A stretch of DNA of 5,377 bases from Streptococcus vestibularis ATCC 49124 (GCF_000188295.1 NZ_GL831112.1:1060307-1065683), one strand, 5' to 3'; positions 1 to 5,370 are shown, counted from the first letter of the stretch. Made by a program: numbers and translations. The notes: generated from the sequence alone by a model not told the origin.

Positions 1-308
1 AATTTATCATAGTCTTTTTCAGTACTAAATACTCGTTTTTTCTCTTCTCCTACATATTGTCTATGAATTAGTGATGGTTCAAACACTGTTAACATTTCTT
101 CTTTCATCGTATAGTATTTTTCCATCTCACCTTCAGCATTTTCAATGTTTCTTTCTGTATACGGATTGTAGCAATCAGCTTTATATTTTCTTATTTTATC
201 ACGATAATTTTTAGCTCGCTTGTTTACAGAATAAATACATTCTGCAATCATCTCATTCGTAATTTTTTTGTCATTTACCGACTGAGTGTAATTTTTGGGA
301 GTTCTCAT
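1..308 (-). CDS. Hypothetical protein, N-terminal part, cut by the window edge
   Basis: An uninterrupted frame of 102 codons runs leftwards from an ATG at 308-306 and leaves the window still open. The start is supported by a GAAAGGA ribosome binding site about nine bases upstream. The visible part begins MRTPKNYTQSVNDKK and is very hydrophilic and rich in Lys, Glu, Tyr and Asn. It contains predicted helical stretches such as AECIYSVNKRAKNYRDKIRK, and no signal peptide or membrane segment. I do not recognise the family. It starts 25 bases after the stop of the 127-residue gene upstream, so the two are probably co-transcribed. Small charged unknown proteins of this kind are common in integrative elements and prophages, but nothing here proves such an origin. 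It is certainly open; the function is unknown. Confidence 0.75.
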   Translation of the reverse strand, partial: MRTPKNYTQSVNDKKITNEMIAECIYSVNKRAKNYRDKIRKYKADCYNPYTERNIENAEGEMEKYYTMKEEMLTVFEPSLIHRQYVGEEKKRVFSTEKDYDK

Positions 309-333
309 ATTATTAATCCTTTCATCTCATATA

Positions 334-717
334 TCAAATATCATTCACCTTGTCTTTTTTGTACTTTTCTACCATTTCCCAAAGCGTATGATTCGCTAAA
401 TCCGCTACAAGATCATACCATTCATTAAACAAGAATGATTTAAGCAACATATCAAGTGCATAATTCAAATTTAAAATCTCATCCATCTCTCTAATCTCAA
501 ACGTTTTTTTACAATGGCAAGAGTGATAAACTACAATTCTCAATGTATCATCGACAAAAGCGAACGACAGTTCTTGATTATCTCGAGATAAATCTACATA
601 GAATTCATCTTCGTAAGTATCAAAGTTGATAACAATATCCATCTCTTCCCTTTTCTCAATCAGATCACCCACTATTGTCATGATTTGTTTATTAATATAT
701 TTTTTTACGGTTTTCAT
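334..717 (-). CDS. Hypothetical 127-residue acidic protein
   Basis: This is a complete frame beginning MKTVKKYINKQ, with a plausible AAGAAAGGGA ribosome binding site about eight bases upstream of the ATG. The N-terminal 25 residues look like a charged helix. Residues 26-65 alternate hydrophobic and charged residues as in beta strands (DIVINFDTYEDEFYVDLS, then LSFAFVDDTLRIVVYHS). Residues 78-120 look helical and contain two tryptophans (W100, W113). An H-S-C-H-C cluster at residues 65-69 could bind metal, although one such cluster alone is weak evidence. There is no signal peptide or transmembrane segment, so it is probably cytoplasmic. I do not recognise the family. It sits between a broken short frame upstream and the partial gene downstream, with gaps of about 25 bases on each side, which suggests one operon. 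The reading frame is well supported; the role is unknown. Confidence 0.75.
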   Translation of the reverse strand: MKTVKKYINKQIMTIVGDLIEKREEMDIVINFDTYEDEFYVDLSRDNQELSFAFVDDTLRIVVYHSCHCKKTFEIREMDEILNLNYALDMLLKSFLFNEWYDLVADLANHTLWEMVEKYKKDKVNDI

Positions 718-745
718 TTTTTTTATCCCTTTCTTAATTTAATAA

Positions 746-818
746 TTAATAGAACAATTCCTTATCAAACTGGTCAAGTTCATAGCCTAGCCTAATCTCT
801 AAAAAAAACATTTATCAT
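746..818 (-). pseudogene. Short frame with a strong ribosome binding site, broken at a T8 tract
   Basis: On the minus strand a perfect AGGAGG (plus-strand positions 827-832) lies eight bases before an ATG at 818-816, the best ribosome binding site on this strand. As written the frame encodes only eight residues (MINVFFRD) before a TAG at 794-792. The coding strand has eight consecutive T residues (plus-strand A8 at 801-808). With seven T the frame would run 23 residues, beginning MINVFLEIRLGYELDQ and stopping at TAA 748-746, 28 bases before the next gene. That spacing matches the other gaps in this operon. It may be a true short leader peptide, a gene inactivated by one inserted base, or a frame restored by slippage on the T tract. 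I do not recognise the peptide family. Confidence 0.4.
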
Positions 819-833
819 ATAGTTAACCTCCTG

Positions 834-869
834 ATTTATAATTTTAGTATGTCAGAAAAGTTGAATCTA
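834..869 (-). promoter_or_regulatory. Possible promoter of the minus-strand operon
   Basis: Reading the minus strand, a TAAAAT box (plus-strand 841-846) stands 17 bases after a weak TAGATT (864-869) and just upstream of the AGGAGG site at 832-827. The -10 is close to consensus but the -35 is poor, so an activator may be needed. The spacer is the conserved part of the direct repeat at 846-866, so the repeat could be the binding site of a regulator. Confidence 0.3.
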
Positions 870-892
870 AAAAAAATCAAAAAAATTTTTTT
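846..892. repeat. Direct repeat, copy 1
   Basis: The first 21 bases, beginning AGTATGTCAGAAAAG, are identical to those at 1057-1077. After them both copies continue into similar A-rich then T-rich tracts, here ending in a perfect A7T7 palindrome (879-892). The copies start 211 bases apart. In both, reading the minus strand, the conserved block is followed immediately by a -10-like box (TAAAAT here). A duplicated promoter or operator, or the flanks of a small inserted segment, would both explain the pattern. Confidence 0.75.
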
Positions 893-921
893 ACTTCTCA
901 AAAAATAGTCGTAGTTTTTTT

Positions 922-959
922 CTTAAATATAAGTTCACTCAGCTCTCTTATATTTTAAG
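922..959. repeat. AT-only inverted repeat between the direct repeats
   Basis: CTTAAATATAAG at 922-933 is complementary to CTTATATTTTAAG at 947-959 apart from one extra T. The loop is 13 bases. The stem is almost entirely A/T, and no T-run follows it on either strand in the direction needed for an intrinsic terminator. It is therefore more likely a protein-binding palindrome than a terminator, or simply a product of AT-richness. Confidence 0.4.
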
Positions 960-1056
960 TTCTTATTATATCTGTAAGTGATAAGCCTAAAAATCATAAG
1001 TAACTTTACTTTTAGTAATTATATATATTTTTGCCTCTCTACTTAGGTAACTATAT

Positions 1057-1102
1057 AGTATGTCAGAAAAGTTGAATTTTAAAAAAACAAAATAATTTTT
1101 TT
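1057..1102. repeat. Direct repeat, copy 2
   Basis: This is the partner of the repeat at 846-892, with 21 identical leading bases followed by a diverged A-rich and T-rich tail. On the minus strand the matching -10-like box is TATATA (plus-strand 1052-1057). Any transcript starting there would run leftwards through copy 1 towards the minus-strand operon. No convincing gene lies between the copies. Confidence 0.75.
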
Positions 1103-1180
1103 AATAAAGACCCACAGCTCAAAGATTATACAGAAATAATCTACCTTTTGAAGTATTTTAAAAGAGCCGCTAATGAAAAG

Positions 1181-1230
1181 GGCTATATAATTTCTGTAGT
1201 GGGTAAAACCACTGTAGAGATTATAGAGCT
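1181..1230. repeat. Imperfect hairpin, possible left end of the ISL3-type element
   Basis: GGCTATATAATTTCTGTAGTGG (split here as 1181-1202) pairs with 1209-1230 at 17 of 22 positions around a six-base loop. It lies about 70 bases upstream of the transposase start, where the left end of an ISL3-family element is expected. I cannot confirm that this is the terminal repeat, because the right end of that element is missing from the window and no target-site duplication can be checked. Confidence 0.35.
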
Positions 1231-1301
1231 TTTTGAGTGTACACAAAAAGTCCCATAAGAACTATAATGAAAAGCAACCAAACCATCATTAGGAAGAACT
1301 T

Positions 1302-1858
1302 ATGAGACTTATTAAGAATACCACAGAATTAATCGGAATTAAAGACCAAAATATCAAGATTTCACTTGTTTTTGAAACTGACACTCATATCGAGATTCAA
1401 GCAAAATTGGAATACCAACACTACTACATCTTAAAAAGCGTCGCTTCCAGTGTGAAAGTTATAGGCAAATCACGGTTACTGAGACATCAATCGTTGATAA
1501 AAACCACCAAATTTCAAATCTAGTCCGACAAAAAGTTACACAACTACTTACTGAAAAGGTACCACTAACAGATACTGAAAGAAGACTTCTTGTGTTAACG
1601 TCTACTATCCATCGTAAGGTTGACCAGTTTACTTTCAAGGAACATTATGACAAACTCCCTGCTATTATGTCCTGGGATGAGTTTGGGTTCAAGAAAGGTG
1701 AATTGGCTTTTGTAGCGCAAAACTATAAGACCAACAAACTCATAACGATCCTGGATAATCGCCGTCAAACCACTATTCGAAACTACTTTTTGAAATATCC
1801 ATTGAAAGTACGACAACAGGTACAGTTTATCACGATGGATATGTCTGGAGCAATTTAA
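1302..1858 (+). pseudogene. ISL3-family transposase, N-terminal half, deleted and frameshifted
   Basis: The frame starts MRLIKNTTELIGIKDQ at 1302, which I recognise as the N-terminus of streptococcal ISL3-family transposases. Similarity stops near 1405 at QAKLE and resumes in another frame from about 1409 with GIPTLLHLKKRRFQC. The stretch in between, which normally carries the first CxxC of the N-terminal zinc finger, is gone. The second CxxC is also damaged, with Tyr replacing Cys. The second frame then runs through the helix-turn-helix region and the start of the DDE catalytic domain. It contains SWDEFGFKKG (first Asp) and FITMDMSGA (second Asp), and ends at a TAA (1856-1858). Everything downstream, including the catalytic Glu, is replaced by IS256-type sequence. 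The product cannot be an active transposase. Confidence 0.85.
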
Positions 1859-2213
1859 AAAGATTTATCGCGTTAAAAATTTAGAAATGGCAGTACAAGC
1901 TTTAAAGGACTTTATCGCCGAATGGAAACCAAAGTATAGGAAAGCCATGGAAAGTCTGGAGAATACGGATAATCTTTTGACTTTTTATCAGTTTCCCTAC
2001 CAGATTTGGCATAGCATTTATTCAACAAACTTCATTGAGTCTCTGAACAAAGAAATCAAACGTCAAACGAAAAAGAAAATCCTTTTCCCTAACGAGGAGG
2101 CTCTGGAACGTTATTTAGTTACTTTGTTTGAAGATTATAATTTCAAGCAAAGTCAACGAATCCATAAGGGGTTTAGCCAATGTTCTGACACACTTGAAAG
2201 CTTATTTGATTAA
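1854..2213 (+). pseudogene. IS256-family (Mutator-type) transposase, C-terminal fragment
   Basis: An open frame from about 1854 reads FKKIYRVKNLEMAVQALKDF and continues to a TAA at 2214-2216. The segment IYSTNFIESLNKEIKRQTKK is the C-terminal signature of IS256-family transposases, with the catalytic Glu in IESLN and a basic residue seven positions later. LFPNEEALERYL follows, as is usual in the family. The N-terminal two thirds, with both catalytic Asp residues, are absent. An internal ATG at 1887 would give 108 residues, but there is no reason to think that peptide works. The fragment is joined directly to the ISL3 piece at about 1848-1856, so an insertion or recombination event brought two IS remnants together. 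Confidence 0.85.
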
Positions 2214-2231
2214 TGTCCGTAACTCTATTTG

Positions 2232-2262
2232 AGTGTTTACACCTAATTTAATTGACAGTATC
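2232..2262 (+). repeat. Probable right terminal repeat of the IS256-type remnant
   Basis: About 15 bases after the transposase stop lies AGTGTTTACACCTAATTTAA followed by TTGACAGTATC. Read inward from the other strand this begins GATACTGTCAA, which resembles IS256-family ends (GATA/GACT followed by GTNAA). The matching left end is missing. The TTGACA at 2252-2257 points outward and could serve as a -35 box. Confidence 0.5.
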
Positions 2263-2282
2263 TTAAATCCGCTTTGTATAAA
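2252..2282 (+). promoter_or_regulatory. Possible outward promoter at the IS256-type end
   Basis: A consensus TTGACA (2252-2257) inside the terminal repeat is followed 19 bases later by TATAAA (2277-2282), or 17 bases later by the poorer TGTATA. The spacing is not ideal for the better -10. IS256-family ends are known to supply outward -35 boxes to hybrid promoters. If active, it would transcribe the leader region and the peptide gene about 330 bases downstream. Confidence 0.3.
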
Positions 2283-2607
2283 TAAAGTGTCATACATTAG
2301 AAATCTATTTCGGAACTATATTTATTTTTTTTATCTTAAAGTATAAATATAATTGAATTTTTTATAAAAAATTTCCTTTATGACAAAATTAATCCACTTT
2401 TCTAGGAGTTTAGTAATACTGTTTATATTCTTCATGGGATAACTTATTTATCAAATATGAAACTTCTCCCTAATTTAAAGGAATTTAGTTTAAAATTTAC
2501 TTATCAAATTTGTTAAAGGAAATATTTGCTTATGAATAATATCTTTTTGGGAGACGAAATTGTAGTTCTTTCAATACTAAAAAATACACACTTACTAGGA
2601 GATCAAT
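2263..2607 (+). other. Leader region upstream of the peptide gene
   Basis: These 345 bases hold no convincing gene. They contain a perfect 18-base AT palindrome (2356-2373, T6-AT-A6 core) and two similar blocks, TTTATCAAATATG (2447-2459) and CTTATCAAATTTG (2500-2512), spaced 53 bases apart. A GAGACGAAATTG tract and AT-rich boxes lie shortly before the peptide gene. No strong promoter precedes the peptide gene: candidate -10 boxes such as TACTAA (2575-2580) lack a matching -35. That would suit activation by the neighbouring Rgg protein. No typical Rgg-partner signal peptide (a short basic start followed by a hydrophobic stretch) was found. Confidence 0.4.
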
Positions 2608-2703
2608 ATGAACGTACAACAACTTAACCAACTTCCTAAAGAAACAATTACCACACAAGGAAGACCTATTCTTACCATCTTTTGCCCTATCGCAACATCT
2701 TAA
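2608..2703 (+). CDS. Candidate RiPP (lanthipeptide-like) precursor peptide, 31 residues
   Basis: The ATG follows an AGGAGA ribosome binding site (2597-2602) at five bases, and the frame ends TAA at 2701-2703, inside the base of a strong terminator. The peptide starts MNVQQLNQLPKE, a plausible short leader with an LNQLP segment that could form the helix read by a modifying enzyme. It ends in a hydrophobic part, PILTIFCPIATS. There is one Cys (C26) and Ser/Thr at 13, 15, 16, 23, 30 and 31. Thr23-x-x-Cys26 has the spacing of a small methyllanthionine ring. No Gly-Gly cleavage site is present, as in many class III leaders. The gene is upstream of an Rgg regulator and a LanKC-like kinase/lyase, which is the main reason for the call. 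The translation signals are strong; the precursor role is inferred. It could instead be a signal peptide for Rgg, but it lacks the usual basic start. Confidence 0.6.
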   Translation: MNVQQLNQLPKETITTQGRPILTIFCPIATS

Positions 2704-2750
2704 AAGTAAGAAGGCTATGTTCACTAAACATACGCCTTTTTACTTTTTTT
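2702..2750 (+). terminator. Intrinsic terminator after the peptide gene
   Basis: Bases 2702-2721 pair with 2727-2747 to form a stem of about 20 pairs, with one bulged C (2733) and one G-U pair around a five-base loop, followed by T7 (2744-2750). The stem overlaps the stop codon of the peptide gene. A terminator straight after a precursor gene usually gives far more precursor message than enzyme message. Confidence 0.9.
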
Positions 2751-2766
2751 ATTATTTTGATATAAT
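2738..2766 (+). promoter_or_regulatory. Likely promoter of the Rgg regulator gene
   Basis: A perfect TATAAT (2761-2766) lies 17 bases after TTTTAC (2738-2743), which overlaps the right arm of the preceding terminator. The expected start point is about 25 bases before the regulator's ATG. The regulator can therefore be transcribed independently of the peptide gene. The -10 is strong and the -35 is weak. Confidence 0.6.
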
Positions 2767-2798
2767 TTATTAAAATTTTATCTATTGAGAGAAGTTCT

Positions 2799-3671
2799 AT
2801 GATTGAAACCACAGAAATGGGCGCACTATTCAAAAAGATTCGCTTGTCAAAAAAATTAGCTTTAAAAGACGTTGCTGGTGACTACTTATCGATATCTTTC
2901 TTGTCAAAATTTGAGCGTGGAGAATCAGAAATTTCTTTATCTCGGTTCTTCTTACTACTAGAAAATCTAGATGTTAGTATAGAAGAATTCTATGGTATTC
3001 TCTCAAAAGAAAAACCGACTTATACAGAACTACTGTTAGAACGTGTTAGTAAGGCGTATTATCAAAATAATATACTTGCTTTAAAAAAATACCTAAAAGA
3101 AGAGAATAAAAAATATCATGATAGCAATAAAAAACTATTCCTGTATAATACAATCATGATTGAATCCTTTTTATCTACAATTACAGAGGAAGATGTAGAT
3201 GAGGATAAAATAAAAATTATCACAGATTATCTTTTTGATATTGAACAATGGGGTAAGAGGGAGTTGATAATACTAGGAAATAGTATGCCAGCTATTTCTT
3301 CAGAAACTCTCAATGTACTTGTCAAAGAAGTCATTTACAGAACAACTCTTTTTGGAAATAATGAATCAAATTTAAAAATTAGGATTGATTTACTGATAAA
3401 TGCAACATCTGAATTTATTGAAAGAAATCAACTAGATTTAGCAAAGTCGTATTTAGATATAATTTCAGATATAGGTATTCCAGAAATCTTTTTACACGAA
3501 AAACTTGAGTATAATATGCTTTTAGGAGCTTTCTGGATGAAATCAGGTAAAGTTGAAATTGGAAAAAAACTTATTGAGAACTGCCTTTCAGTCCTCAAAA
3601 CTTTAGGAGCAAATAATCTACTCGTATCTCACGAAGCCTACTATGAAGAACTACTAGATTCCACTATATAA
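2799..3671 (+). CDS. rgg: Rgg/GadR/MutR-family transcriptional regulator
   Basis: This is a 290-residue protein of the usual length for the family. Residues 8-65 form an XRE-type helix-turn-helix: MGALFKKIRLSKKLALKDVA, then the Rgg hallmark FLSKFERGESEISLSRF and ENLDVSIEEF. Residues from about 75 to the end are helical and poor in Gly and Pro, matching the repeat-containing peptide-binding domain of Rgg proteins. It is a cytoplasmic DNA-binding protein; many relatives are switched by short imported peptides and control bacteriocin or RiPP operons. The ATG at 2799 has only a weak GAGAG site. Met7 (2817) is an alternative start but would shorten the N-terminus. Its own likely promoter and flanking terminators suggest independent expression. 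Its position between a candidate precursor and a LanKC-like enzyme suggests it controls them; the target sites and any signal peptide are not identified. Confidence 0.9.
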   Translation: MIETTEMGALFKKIRLSKKLALKDVAGDYLSISFLSKFERGESEISLSRFFLLLENLDVSIEEFYGILSKEKPTYTELLLERVSKAYYQNNILALKKYLKEENKKYHDSNKKLFLYNTIMIESFLSTITEEDVDEDKIKIITDYLFDIEQWGKRELIILGNSMPAISSETLNVLVKEVIYRTTLFGNNESNLKIRIDLLINATSEFIERNQLDLAKSYLDIISDIGIPEIFLHEKLEYNMLLGAFWMKSGKVEIGKKLIENCLSVLKTLGANNLLVSHEAYYEELLDSTI

Positions 3672-3703
3672 CAATATCTAACTTTGATGTTTAAAATGAT
3701 GTA

Positions 3704-3752
3704 AGCTAGAACCATAAAAAGATAATATCTTTTTATGGTTCTAGCTTTTTTT
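3704..3752 (+). terminator. Perfect 20-bp terminator hairpin between rgg and the synthetase
   Basis: Bases 3704-3723 are the exact reverse complement of 3727-3746, with a three-base loop (AAT) and a T run to 3752. It lies 32 bases after the rgg stop and would efficiently end the rgg transcript. It touches the ribosome binding site of the next gene (3753-3758), leaving no room for a promoter between hairpin and gene. It may act as an attenuator. Confidence 0.9.
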
Positions 3753-3765
3753 AAGGAGAATATTT
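3753..3765 (+). promoter_or_regulatory. Ribosome binding site of the LanKC-like gene
   Basis: AAGGAG (3753-3758) is close to ideal and stands seven bases before the ATG at 3766, which fixes that start. It begins at the base after the terminator's T run, so a folded hairpin would sit directly 5' of the initiating ribosome. Confidence 0.85.
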
Positions 3766-5370
3766 ATGATTGATACCATGATTTTTCCAACTAATCTATC
3801 CCCAGATAACTTAATTATTAACTCTAACTTTACCTATGTATTTTCAACTAATAAATCTATCCCATACCAAGGCTGGAAGATACATATTTCAGCAACATTA
3901 GATAATTATCAAAAAATATTAGATTCTGTAACTACTATCTGTTTAACAAACGATACCCCATTTAAATTTATAAACTCTATAGAAAAATTATTATTTATCT
4001 TTTCAAAAAAGACCTCTCAAACTGAGATTGGAAAGTTTATTACTATCTACCCTGAAAACGATCAAACCTTTCTGTATCTACTCGATGTCCTATATCAAGA
4101 AATAAAATATGAACCTGGTATCCAAATAATCACAGACCAAAATTATAAACAGTCAGAGGTTATATTTTATAGGTACGGACTCATGAATGCATCTGTAAAA
4201 AACGGCCAAAGACCCTGTCTTTTTGATAATAATGGTGTTGCATATCCAGATTTACCAGGTGCATACTATTCTTGCCCTAAATTTGTAAAAGAATACTTTC
4301 CTGAAAAAACTAACACTTCTACTATCCTAAATGAGAGATATGATATGAAGTCCATCCTTTATCAAACTGGTGCAGGAAATATCTATATCGCAATTGATAT
4401 TACTAACTCTAAAAAAGTGATTATAAAAGAAGCTAGAAGATATGTCTATGCTACCAGGGACATTACTTCTATGGAATTACTAAAAAACGAAACTAAAATA
4501 ATTAAAAAATTATCAGGTTCAGTAACTCCTAATTACATTGATGATTTTTATTTAGAAGATAACTACTACCTCGTAGAGGAATTTATTGAAGGTAAAACAC
4601 TTAACACTTTAAAAACAGACTTTAATTTGCTCCTAAAACGAACTCCTTCAGAAATTACAACTTTCAATAATAAACTCAAACAAATAATTTCAAAACTATT
4701 TAAATCATTAGAATATATTCATGATCATGGTGTTATTGTTGACGATATCTCCTGTAGTAATATCATACTAACACCAGAAAACAAAGTTTATTTTATTGAC
4801 TTTGAAACAGCATATTTAAAAAATGAAAATCCGTTGATAGCAACTACAAATAGCTGCTATCCAAAAACTATATATGCAAAATTTGAACATAAAGATATAG
4901 TCAAATTATGGTACTGTATCATCAATCTACTAACCAATGCAAGTTCACTTTTAAAATTTGATCAGACTGGAACAGAGACCTTAAAGCTATTTACAAAGAT
5001 ATGTTTAGAGATGAACTTCCCTTTACAACTATTAAATAAATTTATGAAAGACTTTAAGTTAGAAAGGAACAATCAAATATTTTTTATTAACTTTATCAAA
5101 CTAGGAATGGATTTGGAAAAACTCATATATAAACGAGATCAACTGTTAAATACTCTGGTAACTAGTTCTACAATTTCTATAGAGGGTAAATCTTGGTGTG
5201 AAAAAGTAGATAACTATCTAGCAATAAATCAATTGGGTCTTAATTTGTCTGAAAAAATAACAAAAAGAGATATTCAAGGGAGTGATTTAGATTCTCAGTT
5301 AGCAAAAATTTTACTAGATGAATCACAAGAAAATTTATCTGACGATATGTTATCTGAAGACTTTTTTTAA
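3766..5370 (+). CDS. lanKC: LanKC-like lanthipeptide lyase-kinase without a cyclase domain
   Basis: The 534-residue protein has the first two domains of class III lanthipeptide synthetases. Residues 30-140 match the LanKC N-terminal (OspF-like phospho-Ser/Thr lyase) region: GWKIHISAT (36-44), FK (66-67), GKFITIYP (89-96) and FYRYG (134-138). Residues 195-455 are a Ser/Thr kinase: glycine loop TGAGNIYIA (201-209), Lys221 in VIIKEA, Glu242, hinge YLVEEFIEG (268-276), catalytic VDDISCSN (Asp327, Asn332) and metal-binding DFE (345-347) in place of DFG. Catalytic residues look intact. Full class III enzymes are about 850 residues and carry a C-terminal LanC-like cyclase. Here the chain ends with an acidic tail (QENLSDDMLSEDFF) where the cyclase should start. 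It should phosphorylate Ser/Thr and eliminate phosphate to give Dha/Dhb, presumably in the peptide at 2608. The substrate is inferred from position. Confidence 0.85.
   Translation: MIDTMIFPTNLSPDNLIINSNFTYVFSTNKSIPYQGWKIHISATLDNYQKILDSVTTICLTNDTPFKFINSIEKLLFIFSKKTSQTEIGKFITIYPENDQTFLYLLDVLYQEIKYEPGIQIITDQNYKQSEVIFYRYGLMNASVKNGQRPCLFDNNGVAYPDLPGAYYSCPKFVKEYFPEKTNTSTILNERYDMKSILYQTGAGNIYIAIDITNSKKVIIKEARRYVYATRDITSMELLKNETKIIKKLSGSVTPNYIDDFYLEDNYYLVEEFIEGKTLNTLKTDFNLLLKRTPSEITTFNNKLKQIISKLFKSLEYIHDHGVIVDDISCSNIILTPENKVYFIDFETAYLKNENPLIATTNSCYPKTIYAKFEHKDIVKLWYCIINLLTNASSLLKFDQTGTETLKLFTKICLEMNFPLQLLNKFMKDFKLERNNQIFFINFIKLGMDLEKLIYKRDQLLNTLVTSSTISIEGKSWCEKVDNYLAINQLGLNLSEKITKRDIQGSDLDSQLAKILLDESQENLSDDMLSEDFF

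Larger units (their letters stand above)
819..1301. other. Gene-poor region between the minus-strand operon and the IS remnants
   Basis: No intact gene was found on either strand in these 480 bases. The region contains the two direct repeats, the inverted repeat at 922-959 and an imperfect hairpin at 1181-1230. It also holds an open plus-strand frame (about 1076-1258) that lacks a start codon. Its base composition is more extreme than the coding parts, with many A and T runs. The right part, from about 1181, probably belongs to the left end of the ISL3-type element. Confidence 0.5.
1181..2262 (+). mobile_element. Composite of two dead IS remnants (ISL3-type 5' part, IS256-type 3' part)
   Basis: The segment joins the left part of an ISL3-family element to the right part of an IS256-family element. 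Both transposase pieces lie on the plus strand, and neither keeps a complete catalytic triad. The left boundary is approximate and rests on the hairpin at 1181. The right boundary is the probable IS256-type terminal repeat. The remnant separates the unknown minus-strand operon from the RiPP-like locus. Confidence 0.65.

Noticed and set aside
922..959. Inverted repeat as an intrinsic terminator
   Set aside because: The stem is A/T only and no T run follows on either strand in the required direction.
893..1056. Short minus-strand frame of about 20 codons (MIFRLITYRYNK...) between the direct repeats
   Set aside because: It has no convincing ribosome binding site and no recognisable features, and frames of this length are expected by chance.
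846..1102. Direct repeats as a CRISPR array or plasmid iterons
   Set aside because: There are only two copies, with 211-base spacing and A/T-rich tails. Neither an array nor an iteron set is supported.
1595..1816. 73-codon minus-strand frame
   Set aside because: It is the complement of the ISL3 transposase domain, which has clear family motifs on the plus strand.
2536..2548. 13 bases (ATAATATCTTTTT) also found at 3722-3734
   Set aside because: The second copy lies inside the perfect terminator stem and the sequence is almost all A/T. Chance identity is likely.
2526..2628. Plus-strand frame MNNIFLGDEIVVLSIL (ATG 2532, or TTG 2526) as a possible Rgg signal peptide
   Set aside because: It has a hydrophobic stretch, but the charges are acidic. 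It continues into a polar tail, overlaps the peptide gene out of frame, and its ribosome binding site is poorly spaced. It does not look like a known short hydrophobic peptide.
2530..2724. 64-codon minus-strand frame opposite the peptide gene
   Set aside because: It has no good ribosome binding site, overlaps the terminator hairpin, and is antisense to a gene with much stronger signals.
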